From Kistimonas sp964291505 (lineage in GTDB: Bacteria; Pseudomonadota; Gammaproteobacteria; Pseudomonadales; Endozoicomonadaceae): a stretch of 64,000 nt of DNA. The position numbers were made by a program, and so were the translations under genes. The stretch covers positions 1 to 64,000 of the forward strand of contig OZ220216.1 in assembly GCA_964291505.2 (NCBI GenBank). Reading direction: 5' to 3'. How positions within the stretch are numbered: the stretch's first letter is position 1; every line of letters starts with the position of its first letter. The notes beneath the pieces are model-generated. The model ran no database searches, had not been told where the DNA came from, and was given only the letters and a program-made list of their open reading frames with translations. Positions 36,193 through 45,751 of the stretch are shown here, piece by piece.

Positions 36193-38466
36193 TTATTCCT
36201 CGGGATCATTCCCTTTACTGACGGTTTCAATCCGGTCAACTTTCTGGAAGCCACGGGGCAATTTGTTGCCGCGGCGGCCGCGTTCGCCTCGGTAATGATC
36301 CAGGTCAGACGGCTTCAGACGGATATAACGCTTGCCTGAGTGGACGACCAGGGTATCGTCTGCACGTAGCAGGGCGACACAGACCACATATTCCTCTCGG
36401 CTGGCAGCCTTGGCAGAAGGAATGTTGATCAACTTGTTACCCTTGCCTCGGGCCATGACCGGCAGTTCGCTGAGCGGGAACACCAGCATCCGGCCTTCGT
36501 TGCTGATGGCAACGACGCAGAGTTCTTCCTTCGCTTTAACTGATACCGGCGGCAATGCCCGTGCCCCTTTGGGCAGAGTCAGTGCGGCCTTGCCGGCCTT
36601 ATTACGGGCGCTCAGATCGGCGATGCGGGTGACGAAGCCATAACCGGCGTCGCTGGCCAGCAGGTAATGATCGTCGTCATTGCCGATCAACGCAGCGTCG
36701 AAGGTAGCGCCGGGCGGCGGGTTAACCCGGCCGGTCAGCGGCTCACCCTGACTGCGGGCTGAGGGCAGGGTATGGGTGGCGATGGTGTAGGCCCGGCCGG
36801 TGGAATCAAGGAATATCGTCGCCTGGTTACTGCGACCCTGGACGGACAGCAGATAACTGTCGCCAGACTTGTAGCTGAGTTTGGCAGCGTCGATATCATG
36901 ACCTTTGGCGGCACGTACCCAGCCTTTCTTCGACAGTACGACGGTGACCGGATCAGCCGTCATCAGCTCGGTTTCAGACAGTGCGCGGGCTTCGCTGCGG
37001 ATCGCCAGCGGTGAGCGACGATCGTCGCCGAAGGTTTCGGCATCCGCCTTCAGTTCTTTCTTGACCTGGGTCTTGAGTCGGCGCTCGGAACTCAGGGTCA
37101 GTTCCAGCGCATCCCGTTCCTGGCTGAGTTCATCCTGCTCGCCACGGATCTTCATTTCTTCCAGCTTGGCCAGCTGGCGCAGCTTGATCTCGAGGATTGC
37201 TTCTGCCTGACGCTCAGAGAGGCCGAACCGTCTCATCAGCGCTTCTTTCGGTTCATCCTCGGTGCGGATGATTTCGATGATTTCATCAATGTTCAGGAAA
37301 GCGATCAGCAATCCTTCGAGAATATGCAGACGTGCCAGCACCTTGTCGAGTCGGTGCTGCAGACGCCGGCGGACGGTTTCTGTCCGGTAGGTGAGCCACT
37401 CGAACAGGATCTTGTCCAGCGCCTTCACCTGGGGCTTGCCGTCGATGCCGATCATGTTCATGTTGACCCGGTAGGTACGCTCCAGGTCTGTGGTGGCGAA
37501 CAGGTGGTTCATCAGCTGCTCGGCATCCACCCGGTTGGAACGGGGCGTAATCACCAGACGGGTCGGGTTCTCGTGGTCGGACTCATCACGAAGGTCAGCG
37601 ACCATGGGTAGCTTTTTCTTCTGCATCTGGTCGGCGATTTGTTCCAGTACCTTGGCGCCGGAAACCTGGTGCGGCAGGGCGGTAACGACAATATCCGGGC
37701 CTTCCCGCATATAGACCGCACGCATTCGCAGACTGCCGCGGCCTTGGTGGTACATTTTCAGGATTTCATCCCGCGGGGTGATGATCTCGGCTTCAGTCGG
37801 GAAGTCTGGCGCTTTGATGAATTCACACAGGTCTTCCACCCCTGCTGCCGGATTGTCCAGCAGGTGAATGCAGGCCTCGGCCACTTCCTTCAGGTTGTGG
37901 GGCGGAATGTCGGTCGCCATGCCGACGGCGATGCCGGTGGTGCCGTTGAGCAGCAGGTTGGGCAGCCGGGCTGGCAGGGTGCAGGGTTCGTCCAGGGTAC
38001 CGTCGAAATTGGGTTGCCACTCCACCGTGCCCTGGCCCAGCTCACTGAGCAGTACTTCGGCATAGGCGCCCAGACGTGCCTCGGTGTAACGCATGGCAGC
38101 GAAGGATTTCGGATCATCCGGGGAACCCCAGTTGCCCTGGCCGTCGACCAGCGGGTAACGGTAGGAGAACGGCTGGGCCATCAGCACCATGGCTTCGTAG
38201 CAGGCGCTGTCACCGTGGGGGTGGTATTTACCCAGTACGTCACCGACAGTACGAGCGGATTTCTTGTACTTGGCGGTGTTCTTGAGGCCCAGTTCGCTCA
38301 TTGCGTACACAATCCGGCGCTGCACGGGCTTGAGGCCGTCGCCGATGTGGGGCAGCGCCCGGTCCAGGATTACGTACATGGAGTAGTTGAGGTAGGCCAT
38401 TTCGGTATAGGCCCGCAGTGACTGGCGTTCGACGCCGTCGTCACCGATTACGATCTGGTCCGTCAT
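36193..38466 (-). CDS. parC: DNA topoisomerase IV subunit A (ParC)
   Basis: Decatenates replicated chromosomes with ParE. 757 residues (E. coli 752). Catalytic Tyr127 in AAMRYTEARL; the quinolone-resistance region HPHGDSACYEAM has Ser87 and Glu91, the wild-type residues at E. coli positions 80 and 84. The C-terminal beta-pinwheel is the shorter ParC form rather than GyrA, with no GyrA box (QRRGGKG) seen. parE is not in the window. Two hairpins follow the stop. Confidence 0.95.
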   Translation of the reverse strand: MTDQIVIGDDGVERQSLRAYTEMAYLNYSMYVILDRALPHIGDGLKPVQRRIVYAMSELGLKNTAKYKKSARTVGDVLGKYHPHGDSACYEAMVLMAQPFSYRYPLVDGQGNWGSPDDPKSFAAMRYTEARLGAYAEVLLSELGQGTVEWQPNFDGTLDEPCTLPARLPNLLLNGTTGIAVGMATDIPPHNLKEVAEACIHLLDNPAAGVEDLCEFIKAPDFPTEAEIITPRDEILKMYHQGRGSLRMRAVYMREGPDIVVTALPHQVSGAKVLEQIADQMQKKKLPMVADLRDESDHENPTRLVITPRSNRVDAEQLMNHLFATTDLERTYRVNMNMIGIDGKPQVKALDKILFEWLTYRTETVRRRLQHRLDKVLARLHILEGLLIAFLNIDEIIEIIRTEDEPKEALMRRFGLSERQAEAILEIKLRQLAKLEEMKIRGEQDELSQERDALELTLSSERRLKTQVKKELKADAETFGDDRRSPLAIRSEARALSETELMTADPVTVVLSKKGWVRAAKGHDIDAAKLSYKSGDSYLLSVQGRSNQATIFLDSTGRAYTIATHTLPSARSQGEPLTGRVNPPPGATFDAALIGNDDDHYLLASDAGYGFVTRIADLSARNKAGKAALTLPKGARALPPVSVKAKEELCVVAISNEGRMLVFPLSELPVMARGKGNKLINIPSAKAASREEYVVCVALLRADDTLVVHSGKRYIRLKPSDLDHYRGERGRRGNKLPRGFQKVDRIETVSKGNDPEE

Positions 38467-38718
38467 TCTGTCGTCCGGTTCTGAAACGGTTTTCCAAACA
38501 TAGCACCGCCGGGCCGGTGTCTCAGGTTCGGCGTGCGGTGTCAGTGGGAAAGAATAATCGGCATAGTTTGCCAGTTATGGGGGCGGGATGGCCAGTGGGA
38601 GATGGGGCAGCGTGTGAATTGCTGGGTATGATTAAATGCCAGAAAATGCCACATTTCACTCTGACTGCTTGATGAATAAGGACTGTGCTTTCGCTAAACG
38701 CATCAGTGTCTGATCGGG

Positions 38719-41247
38719 CTAGCCTCGCATCTCATCAATAATCTCTTCAATTTCACCTACTGTTTTATTATCAAGATCAAATATTTTCTGCGCGGCTTGC
38801 AATGCCAGTTCAGGCTCTAAGCCACTTTGATCCTGTATTAAGTCCTGTACTTGCTTAATCAGCTCTTTAGCTTCTTTCGAGTCTCTATCAGGGGAATAAC
38901 CCACATTAAACAGATCCTCTATTTCTTCGGCAGGATTACCAGCCAAAGATCCCCTTCTGGCAGTAATATCCGTGTTAATCGTAGAACGAATATCGGTCGG
39001 ATTGTTTGGTGGTGCCACAGCCTTTTCAACAGGATTTAGATTGTACTTTTTTTCTCTTATTGCTTCTAACATGAGGGCTCGGCTGTCTTTTGGTTCCTGA
39101 GATTGGGATAATTTTACATCTGTTTTCGAAATTCCTGTTTGAGAGGTAGAGTCAGAACCGACGTCTGTGTTTTTCTCTGGCTGGAGCTCTGTCTTCGAGT
39201 CTGATGATGTTTCGGTAAAGGTTAATGGTGGTGGCTCATTGGGACTTTCTGGTGGATTCGTTTTCCTGATTGCAGCTGTGGTGTGGTTTGTTGTCTTCTC
39301 TGTTGTTTGCAGTGCCCTGCGCTGTTCCCGAGCGGCAGCCGCTGCTTTTATTGATGCTTCAAAGGAACTCATTGAGCTGCCCTGTTCTTCTCCAGGGTTA
39401 TTGGTGGTATCTGTGTCGGTGTTAAGACTTGGTGTTATTGGTGTTGCCGGAGCTGTCATTGTGAGCGGGTTATCAGCTTCGTTCAGCGAGGGCAGATTTT
39501 CATAAGGTGGAGATGTTTCACTCTGAGAAATTTCAGTTGATTCATCAACATCATCAAATTCGTCAGGATCCCAACCATCATCGTCATATTTATAATCGGC
39601 TTCCTGGAGGCTGCTTTCTGCTTCTTGCAGGGAGGTCAGATCTGCAATGTCAGTGGCATCGTTCGACGCCAGGGATGATGGACTTTTTACGGTGCTTGAC
39701 CCGATACCGGTTAAGTCAGCGTCAGTCTTCGACTGCCTATGGAATAACTGACTAATAAACCCTTTAAATTTGACCAGCAGGGATTTATGAGGAACCGGAG
39801 GTCGTGAATCTGGCTGAGGGGCAGCTGCTTTGGCTTGACCCGTCTGCAGAACAGCCGTGTCTTGATCTTGCGTGGTAGTCACGGATCCTGATATGCCTGA
39901 GATTACCTGTTCACTCTCTTGATTATCCATGTGACTGGGTGAGTTGGGTTGTGTCTCTGCGTTGGACTGGTTGTGCGTTTTTTGGGTACTTGTCTTTAGG
40001 GCTGATGATTGCGGCTGTGTGATGGTTTCAGGTAGGGGAGGTGCTTCAGGTGAATTGTTTGGCGTAATAGTCTGCTCGGGTGTCTGCTTGATCGTTGTTT
40101 TAGTTTTTACAAAGTTGCCGACTAGATGCTCAGGCTTGGGGGGGATTTCGGGTTTTGTTTTGGTGGATAATGACTGACTTAATGTTTTATCAGCGTGTTG
40201 ATCTACCAGTGTTTTCTTAAGAATCGGTGCTGCTGGTGTTGTGGTTTTGATCGTTGTTGGATCGTTTTTACTGGTGCTGTCTGTGGGGACAGTGCTTGTT
40301 GTTTTTGGTGGCAGCGTTTTGTTTGGGACGGCTACATCATCCCGTGTCTCCTGTGGTGGAGTCGAAAGTATCGAGGCTGGATCGCTAACAGACTTACCGC
40401 TGGCTGCTGGTATATCAATGGTGTCGTTGTGATAGGTAATCTCGCTGAGCTCAGCCAGCGTCGGATCATCGATGACCTCCATAGAGGTTGCAGCAGGAGT
40501 GGCAACTGATTCTGTTGGTTCCTCTGAGTCGAAAATGTTTTTTCCCGCAATATTCAACCAGTCTTCTTGATCACGCAGTGGATCATCGCTGATGTCTTCA
40601 TTAGCTATTTTCTTAAGCGTGGTTTCAGTGCGATCAGCGGTATGGTGATTTGCTTTGCTCGCCTGGGGAACATGCTGGCTTCTAAAGGCGTTGTACTGTT
40701 CATAGTTCTTAATACTATGAACCAGTTCCTCGACATGCCGAATGGTTTCCAGGCCCATATCGTTTTTCAGGTTTTGTATAACTGTCTTTGCCTCAGACAC
40801 TGTATTCGCTGTAAATCCTTTCTTTTGCAGTGCGGGGCGTAAAGAGGTAGCGACTGTGTCCAGTACATTGGGCTGACTGATTGGGGCATCCTGCTGCCAC
40901 AGCCGATTATATTCATTGTGCTGGGTATCCTCTGCCGGCTGTTGCGGGTGCTGGTGGCTATTGCTCGTCTGATAATGCCCGTTGTGTGCAGGGATGGCTG
41001 TTTGTGGCGCCGCCATGGGGGGATAGTACATGACGGGATTCTTAATAACCTCAACCTTCCAGCCTTTGGGGACATGAATCACGGTTTTTGATGCAACAAT
41101 GGGAATCAAGAACTTTTGGGGGGCTGGCACATATTGTACTGTCCGCCCAAAGAAGTCCTTGGTAGCGCTGTAGGAAGGTTTGCCCGCCTGAATATAAACA
41201 TGCTGAGTGACAGGTGTTGATGAGTTTGGGATGCCATTTTTTGCCAT
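38719..41247 (-). CDS. Large disordered Pro/Ser/Thr-rich protein with WH2-like and Tyr motifs, possible host-interaction effector
   Basis: 842 residues, no signal peptide or membrane helix, and mostly low complexity; I do not recognise a family. The first ~75 residues look folded (FFGRTVQYVPAPQKFLIPIV, VIHVPKGWKVEVIKNP). Proline-rich stretches include KPEIPPKPEH (366-374), APPLPE (402-407) and SRPPVPHK (481-488). An acidic patch with one Trp, DDDGWDPDEFDDVDE, is at 555-569. Residues 579-585 read SPPYENL, an SH2-ligand-like Tyr motif. Residues 722-741 read SRALMLEAIREKKYNLNPVE, which resembles a WH2 actin-binding motif. Three short helices end the protein. Function is inference only. Confidence 0.7.
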   Translation of the reverse strand: MAKNGIPNSSTPVTQHVYIQAGKPSYSATKDFFGRTVQYVPAPQKFLIPIVASKTVIHVPKGWKVEVIKNPVMYYPPMAAPQTAIPAHNGHYQTSNSHQHPQQPAEDTQHNEYNRLWQQDAPISQPNVLDTVATSLRPALQKKGFTANTVSEAKTVIQNLKNDMGLETIRHVEELVHSIKNYEQYNAFRSQHVPQASKANHHTADRTETTLKKIANEDISDDPLRDQEDWLNIAGKNIFDSEEPTESVATPAATSMEVIDDPTLAELSEITYHNDTIDIPAASGKSVSDPASILSTPPQETRDDVAVPNKTLPPKTTSTVPTDSTSKNDPTTIKTTTPAAPILKKTLVDQHADKTLSQSLSTKTKPEIPPKPEHLVGNFVKTKTTIKQTPEQTITPNNSPEAPPLPETITQPQSSALKTSTQKTHNQSNAETQPNSPSHMDNQESEQVISGISGSVTTTQDQDTAVLQTGQAKAAAPQPDSRPPVPHKSLLVKFKGFISQLFHRQSKTDADLTGIGSSTVKSPSSLASNDATDIADLTSLQEAESSLQEADYKYDDDGWDPDEFDDVDESTEISQSETSPPYENLPSLNEADNPLTMTAPATPITPSLNTDTDTTNNPGEEQGSSMSSFEASIKAAAAAREQRRALQTTEKTTNHTTAAIRKTNPPESPNEPPPLTFTETSSDSKTELQPEKNTDVGSDSTSQTGISKTDVKLSQSQEPKDSRALMLEAIREKKYNLNPVEKAVAPPNNPTDIRSTINTDITARRGSLAGNPAEEIEDLFNVGYSPDRDSKEAKELIKQVQDLIQDQSGLEPELALQAAQKIFDLDNKTVGEIEEIIDEMRG

Positions 41248-41416
41248 TTGCTATCCGTGCCAGATAGTCAGTCCATTAAGAAAGCATAGCTAATCTGACA
41301 TTCCATTTTCGGGTTTGGCATGGCTGATACGTCCTTATTAGAGAATACGATATATCTGTAATGGCATATTGCATTCATTTATTACTCCGGTGTTTGGACA
41401 GACGCAGCGTTAGCAT

Positions 41417-42127
41417 TTAATTGAATGCCATACTAATCAGGCGCAGTGCCAGGATACTCAGCAGCACCTTGAAAAAGCGCTGAAATGAAACCTCGGGCAA
41501 GAATTGGCGTAATCCTGTCCCAACCCATGAGCCGACTATCGCTGCCAGGCTCATCCATAACATCAGAGTCAGATAAGGGGAGAAGCTGAATCCAAGAAGG
41601 AAAAACGCCAGGATTTTCAACGCGTGGGCAGTACCCATAAAGGCGCCAGTGGTGGTGACCAGTGGATCTCGCTTCAGTCCTTCACGGCTCAGGAATGCTG
41701 AACTGAGCGGCCCCGTTGCGCCGGCCAGGGTTGCCAGCAAGGTGTGAATAGCACCAAAGGAGAAAAACCGATAAGGCAGACGGTGCATGGGCAGGGGCGG
41801 TAGCCAGGTTAAGAGTAGGATGAAGGTGCCAAGCAACAGCGGAATCCATTCGGGGTTAAGCACCAGCACGGCTTCAGAGCCAATCAATGCGCCCAGGCAG
41901 GCACCACCGGCATAGCGTCCCACAATGCGCCACTCAACCGTTCGCCAAGCAAAGAGGACGCGGCTGCCATTGCTGGCCAACTGGACGACGGCATGGACGG
42001 GAATAATGGCGGCCGGCGGTAACAGGCCCGGCATCAGAGCGATCAGCAGGACTCCCCCGCCAACACCGAAAATAGCGGTGAATGTTGACGTCAGGAAGGC
42101 GATGAGGCTGAGCCAGAGTTCCTGCAT
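41417..42127 (-). CDS. TauE/SafE-family (sulfite/organosulfur exporter-like) permease
   Basis: 236 residues with seven to eight membrane helices. Family features: LTSTFTAIFGVGGGVLLIALMP in the first helix and, at mid-protein, LATLAGATGPLSSAFLSREGL followed by LVTTTGAFMGTAHALKIL. TauE/SafE permeases carry sulfite, sulfoacetate or other organic anions; the substrate here is unknown. A degraded copy of its 5' end appears to lie at 43871-43990. Confidence 0.9.
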   Translation of the reverse strand: MQELWLSLIAFLTSTFTAIFGVGGGVLLIALMPGLLPPAAIIPVHAVVQLASNGSRVLFAWRTVEWRIVGRYAGGACLGALIGSEAVLVLNPEWIPLLLGTFILLLTWLPPLPMHRLPYRFFSFGAIHTLLATLAGATGPLSSAFLSREGLKRDPLVTTTGAFMGTAHALKILAFFLLGFSFSPYLTLMLWMSLAAIVGSWVGTGLRQFLPEVSFQRFFKVLLSILALRLISMAFN

Positions 42128-42608
42128 GTCTTTTTATCTGCGTGGTGACTGGGAGATTATCCCGTGTTTTTCATACAGATAAAACGTTTTTGAGCGGCAT
42201 CTGTTTAATAGAAGAAGGTTTAAACCGTCCCTGTTTTTAGGAACTGGTGCGGATCTGTTGATGAGTAGGTCAGGCGTATCAAAAGTGATAACTGGCAGAA
42301 ATGGATAGAGCATCGTAATGGGCCTGAAAACAGGTCATTAAAAAAGTATAACCATTAGGATTGTTAGAGGTGTGTTGTAATTTTTACTACCCGGTTTCAG
42401 CAAACAAGGGATGATTATTATTGGAACACAGGGGCAATTGCAGTCCCTCAAAAACAGGCTGAGTAGCTGACTGAAATTATAAAAACGGCTATTTATTTGT
42501 TTAAATGATGTCATCTGGTCGCTATTGCGATCCAAGAGGTTGGCAGAGTCGATTGTGGTTAAGATCGACAGAAATGTTTGATGTCACACTCAAGTAAGGA
42601 CAAACACA

Positions 42609-43640
42609 ATGACTGATTGGCTGGATTCGCTCACAAATCCGGATATCCCATTCCAGGGGCAGAAGGATTACAAGCCTGATCAGTTCTTCACCATCAAGAA
42701 TGTGAAAATTGGTCAGGTCAGTGATGCACAAGGCATGACCGGTGTCACAGTGCTGCGTTTCGATGCCGGAGCGGTCGCGTCAGTGGATGTGCGCGGTGCG
42801 GCACCCGGAACCCGGGAGACCGATCTATTGAAACCGGAAAACCTGGTGGATAACGTGCACGCCGTAGTCCTTGCCGGTGGCAGCGCTTTTGGTCTTGAGG
42901 CCATGAGTGGTGTGGCTCGGCAGCTGGAGGAAGAGGGCATCGGTTTCGATACCGGCGTGGCGCGTGTACCCATTGTCGCGGGTGCTGTGCTTTATGACCT
43001 GAGTGTCGGTGATTCCTCGGCGCGGCCTGATGTCGTTATGGGGCAGACGGCTACCAGAGCTGCACACCGGACAGGTCTGGAGGAAGGTAATGTCGGGGCG
43101 GGAATGGGCGCTACTGTGGGTAAGATCCGCGGTATGCCATATGCGACAAAGTCAGGCTTGGGAACATACAGCATCAAGCTAGATAGCGGTCTTGTGGTCG
43201 GTGCTATTGTTGCCGTTAATGCTTGGGGTGATGTGTATGATCGCCGTGGGCAGATTCTGGCCGGTACCCGGAATGACAAAGGATTTATTCGTGGTACTAC
43301 TTTGGTGATTCAGGATGCCAGTGAACCGGGTTTTGTAGGTCGTAACACAACCATAGGGGCTATTGTTACGAATGCCACACTGACAAAGTCCGAGGCTCTT
43401 AAGGTCGCTCAGATGGCCCATGACGGTTATGCCCGGGCCATCCGGCCGGTTCATACCTTCAATGATGGTGACACGATATTCTCTGTGGGTACTGGCGAGA
43501 TAGCACCTGTCAATGTCAACACGCTGGGGGTGGTTGCTGCAGCCGTGATGGAAACAGCGATTCATCGGGCAGTGCTAATGGCAGAAAGTGTTTCAATATT
43601 CCCTTCGGCAGCAGAGATACATCAGAGCATCATTGAGTAG
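42609..43640 (+). CDS. P1-family (S58/DmpA-like) peptidase
   Basis: 343 residues, cytoplasmic. P1 peptidases are N-terminal nucleophile hydrolases (aminopeptidase DmpA, L-aminopeptidase/D-esterase) that self-cleave to expose a Ser or Thr. Family signatures: VVLAGGSAFGLEAMSGV, VGAGMGATVGKIRGM, the candidate cleavage and nucleophile segment IGAIVTNATLTKSEALK (about residue 250), and DTIFSVGTGE. Start ATG follows a GTAAGGA ribosome-binding site. Substrate unknown. Confidence 0.9.
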   Translation: MTDWLDSLTNPDIPFQGQKDYKPDQFFTIKNVKIGQVSDAQGMTGVTVLRFDAGAVASVDVRGAAPGTRETDLLKPENLVDNVHAVVLAGGSAFGLEAMSGVARQLEEEGIGFDTGVARVPIVAGAVLYDLSVGDSSARPDVVMGQTATRAAHRTGLEEGNVGAGMGATVGKIRGMPYATKSGLGTYSIKLDSGLVVGAIVAVNAWGDVYDRRGQILAGTRNDKGFIRGTTLVIQDASEPGFVGRNTTIGAIVTNATLTKSEALKVAQMAHDGYARAIRPVHTFNDGDTIFSVGTGEIAPVNVNTLGVVAAAVMETAIHRAVLMAESVSIFPSAAEIHQSIIE

Positions 43641-43870
43641 GGTTAACAATGCCATTCAGGGGGTTAGCGGCTCTGAAAAAAGCGCAGGTCTTTGTGACCA
43701 GTACACCCTGTTGAAATGTGTTGAGGCTCAGGAATGAAAAGTTGTTGGAGCTGGTAGTACTAACCTTTGTGGTCAGCAGGGGATGGACAGCGCCTTATGA
43801 AATAAACCGGTGAGAAACCGCCTGCTCAATGACTCTCGATTGTCTAATCAACGTTTTGTCAGACGTCATT
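43641..43870. other. Intergenic region, no gene seen
   Basis: 230 bases after the P1 peptidase, with no coding ORF or terminator hairpin that I can defend. Together with the TauE remnant it makes up the 380-base gap before the 511-residue gene. Confidence 0.4.
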
Positions 43871-43990
43871 TCAATCGGCAGTCTTCCAGCCAGCACTAAG
43901 TACAGCGCTGAATATTGACGTCATGACGGCGATAATATTGAACCAGTGTCCCTGTAAAAACGCCCACGTAATGTTAGCTTTTCCACTCAT
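43871..43990 (-). pseudogene. Remnant of a second TauE/SafE-like gene 5' end
   Basis: A 39-residue minus-strand frame whose middle reads WFNIIAVMTSIFSAVLSAGW, a hydrophobic helix matching LWLSLIAFLTSTFTAIFGVG at the start of the 41417-42127 permease. The DNA matches too: about 75 per cent identity by eye over some 50 bases (43905-43955 against 42076-42126). The rest of the permease is missing. It could instead be a tiny membrane peptide gene, but no ribosome-binding site is seen. Confidence 0.4.
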
Positions 43991-44020
43991 CTAGTTTTCG
44001 TGTCTGGCACTAGTGGACTT

Positions 44021-45556
44021 CTATAAGATGGATTCTATGCCTTCTTCCTCCAGTGATGTGGTGGATTCCTGTGAATCAGAAAGACTCGGTGGACAAACTC
44101 GTTGACGCAGTGACAAAACGCGTGATTTAACGCAGTCGGATTGCTTAAGAAAAAATCCTATGAGTCCCCCTACAAAAGCAAGAGAAAAGAGCAATGTTGG
44201 GCAAGGGGAAAATTTATCATCTTCATCGTGTTTGGCAGCTTCTAATTGATCTGAGAATACAATGCAAATAATACTGCCTGCCATTATGAAAAGAGTCATG
44301 CCGATTAATGTACTAATGAGAGGCGATATACAGTGCCTTATTTTATAGCTGACAGGGGCAAAATCGATCAGTTCCCTTTTCAATTTTTCTATATCAAGGT
44401 AATCGCCCCTGCCAGTAACCCAACCGCCGTTGTTTTCATACAAATCATCTATGGTAATATTGGTGTCCTTTAATCGATCGAATGTTTCCTTTTCTTTTTC
44501 GCTTAGGTCGTCGTATCGTGATTCAGTTTTAAAGTCATCACTGGCCGGTCGATTATATAGAGTCAGCAGTTCTTCTGTAATTTCTTCCGGTGTTAATCCT
44601 ACTCCCGGGAATCCAAGTGCCGTAAAACGACATAGGTCACTCCGTTTTTCGGATAGCATGACATTAAAACCCATCGCGGCCCCGTGAGGGTGTTTGCCAA
44701 GATAGTCTTTATGGTTTTTAAAGTAGTAAACCGTACCGTATTTTACATCTTTAGGGGGAATGTGTTTTAAGTCAGAATTAAAAGGCGTATCGCGATGGCT
44801 AATGAAAGACCTGAGTGGTGTATGACTGTTACCTTGATAGTGTACTGATAGGGCTCTATCAGTATTGCTTGGAAACAGGCGGTCAAATTTTATCTCATCT
44901 TTAACGAAAGCTGATATTAAGCGATAGCTGGATAATTGATAAATAATGTTGCAGTCAATGCTACAATATTTTCCTGTTAGGCATTGTAATGCATTAGTGG
45001 CTGTTTGATCAGGTTTAGCAATGTAATGAAGGAAGCCTTTTTTATTCATTAAGGGTTGTTGTTCATAAATGTCTGTAGGGGGTCTAGTGTTTCTAAGTGT
45101 ATTTCTTAAATCAGCAACGAGTGTTGTTTTAAATTTTTCACTGTCAGGATATCTCTCGAGAAAGTGGTATCTGAATATATGAAAGTCAGTGTCATATATA
45201 GGGCCTTCATTGAGTAATGAAAGGGCTCTTTCTTCACCTAAAGTGCAATCAGTTTTTTTTAATTCGCAAAGCTCAGTGTAGCGTCGATAATAACGATCGC
45301 ACTCTTGTGCAAAGTACCTTGAGAGCATTCTATCAATGTCTCTTTGTGTTAATTCTCCTGAGAAGAGTGCGTTGAGCAGTGATGTTGGTTTTGTAGTATG
45401 TCTGTACCTACTTCTTCTGTTATGGATACTTGTTCCTGGTGTTAAATCTTCAACCAATACTTCGGTCAGAAGCGTTCCTTGTTCATTAGGCGGAGCGCTG
45501 TCTTTGGGGGCCGTTGTGTTAGCCACCATGTGATAGGGGGATGTTGCTTCCATCAT
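44021..45556 (-). CDS. Unknown membrane-anchored protein with transglutaminase (Tgl)-like motifs
   Basis: 511 residues. No signal peptide; about 400 soluble residues, then two membrane helices (about 409-434 and 452-471) and a short Ser/Glu-rich tail. The segment SIDCNIIYQLSSYRL puts a candidate nucleophile at Cys202. Further on, GTVYYFKNHKDYLGKHPHGA (274-293), followed by AMGFNVM and FTALGFPGVGLTPEEI, resembles by eye the Gly-Asp-x-x-Tyr-Phe-x-Asn ... Gln-Gly-Glu-Asn-Val ... Gly-x-Gly pattern of bacterial Tgl-type protein-glutamine glutamyltransferases. The Glu of Gly-Glu-Asn is Phe297. Twin ATG at the start. Family assignment is inference. Confidence 0.6.
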   Translation of the reverse strand: MMEATSPYHMVANTTAPKDSAPPNEQGTLLTEVLVEDLTPGTSIHNRRSRYRHTTKPTSLLNALFSGELTQRDIDRMLSRYFAQECDRYYRRYTELCELKKTDCTLGEERALSLLNEGPIYDTDFHIFRYHFLERYPDSEKFKTTLVADLRNTLRNTRPPTDIYEQQPLMNKKGFLHYIAKPDQTATNALQCLTGKYCSIDCNIIYQLSSYRLISAFVKDEIKFDRLFPSNTDRALSVHYQGNSHTPLRSFISHRDTPFNSDLKHIPPKDVKYGTVYYFKNHKDYLGKHPHGAAMGFNVMLSEKRSDLCRFTALGFPGVGLTPEEITEELLTLYNRPASDDFKTESRYDDLSEKEKETFDRLKDTNITIDDLYENNGGWVTGRGDYLDIEKLKRELIDFAPVSYKIRHCISPLISTLIGMTLFIMAGSIICIVFSDQLEAAKHDEDDKFSPCPTLLFSLAFVGGLIGFFLKQSDCVKSRVLSLRQRVCPPSLSDSQESTTSLEEEGIESIL

Positions 45557-45751
45557 TTCTTCACTTGCTCATTGGTCATGTTTAAGTAAGCTTTGATTCC
45601 AGTCTGTGCTTTTGGTTGTGACTAATAGGTGAAAATAGCTGACGTAATTTTATAAGTTCATTAGATTGATTCTTGCACTTAAAAGGTTTTCTTTGACAGA
45701 GTTTTCCGGATATTAAAAACCATTTGTTTTGTATGGCTGCTTTACGGCAGG

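Noticed and set aside
37639..38421. 260-residue plus-strand open frame antisense to parC
   Set aside because: Fully covered by the parC coding sequence with catalytic Tyr and quinolone region intact; no protein family resemblance.
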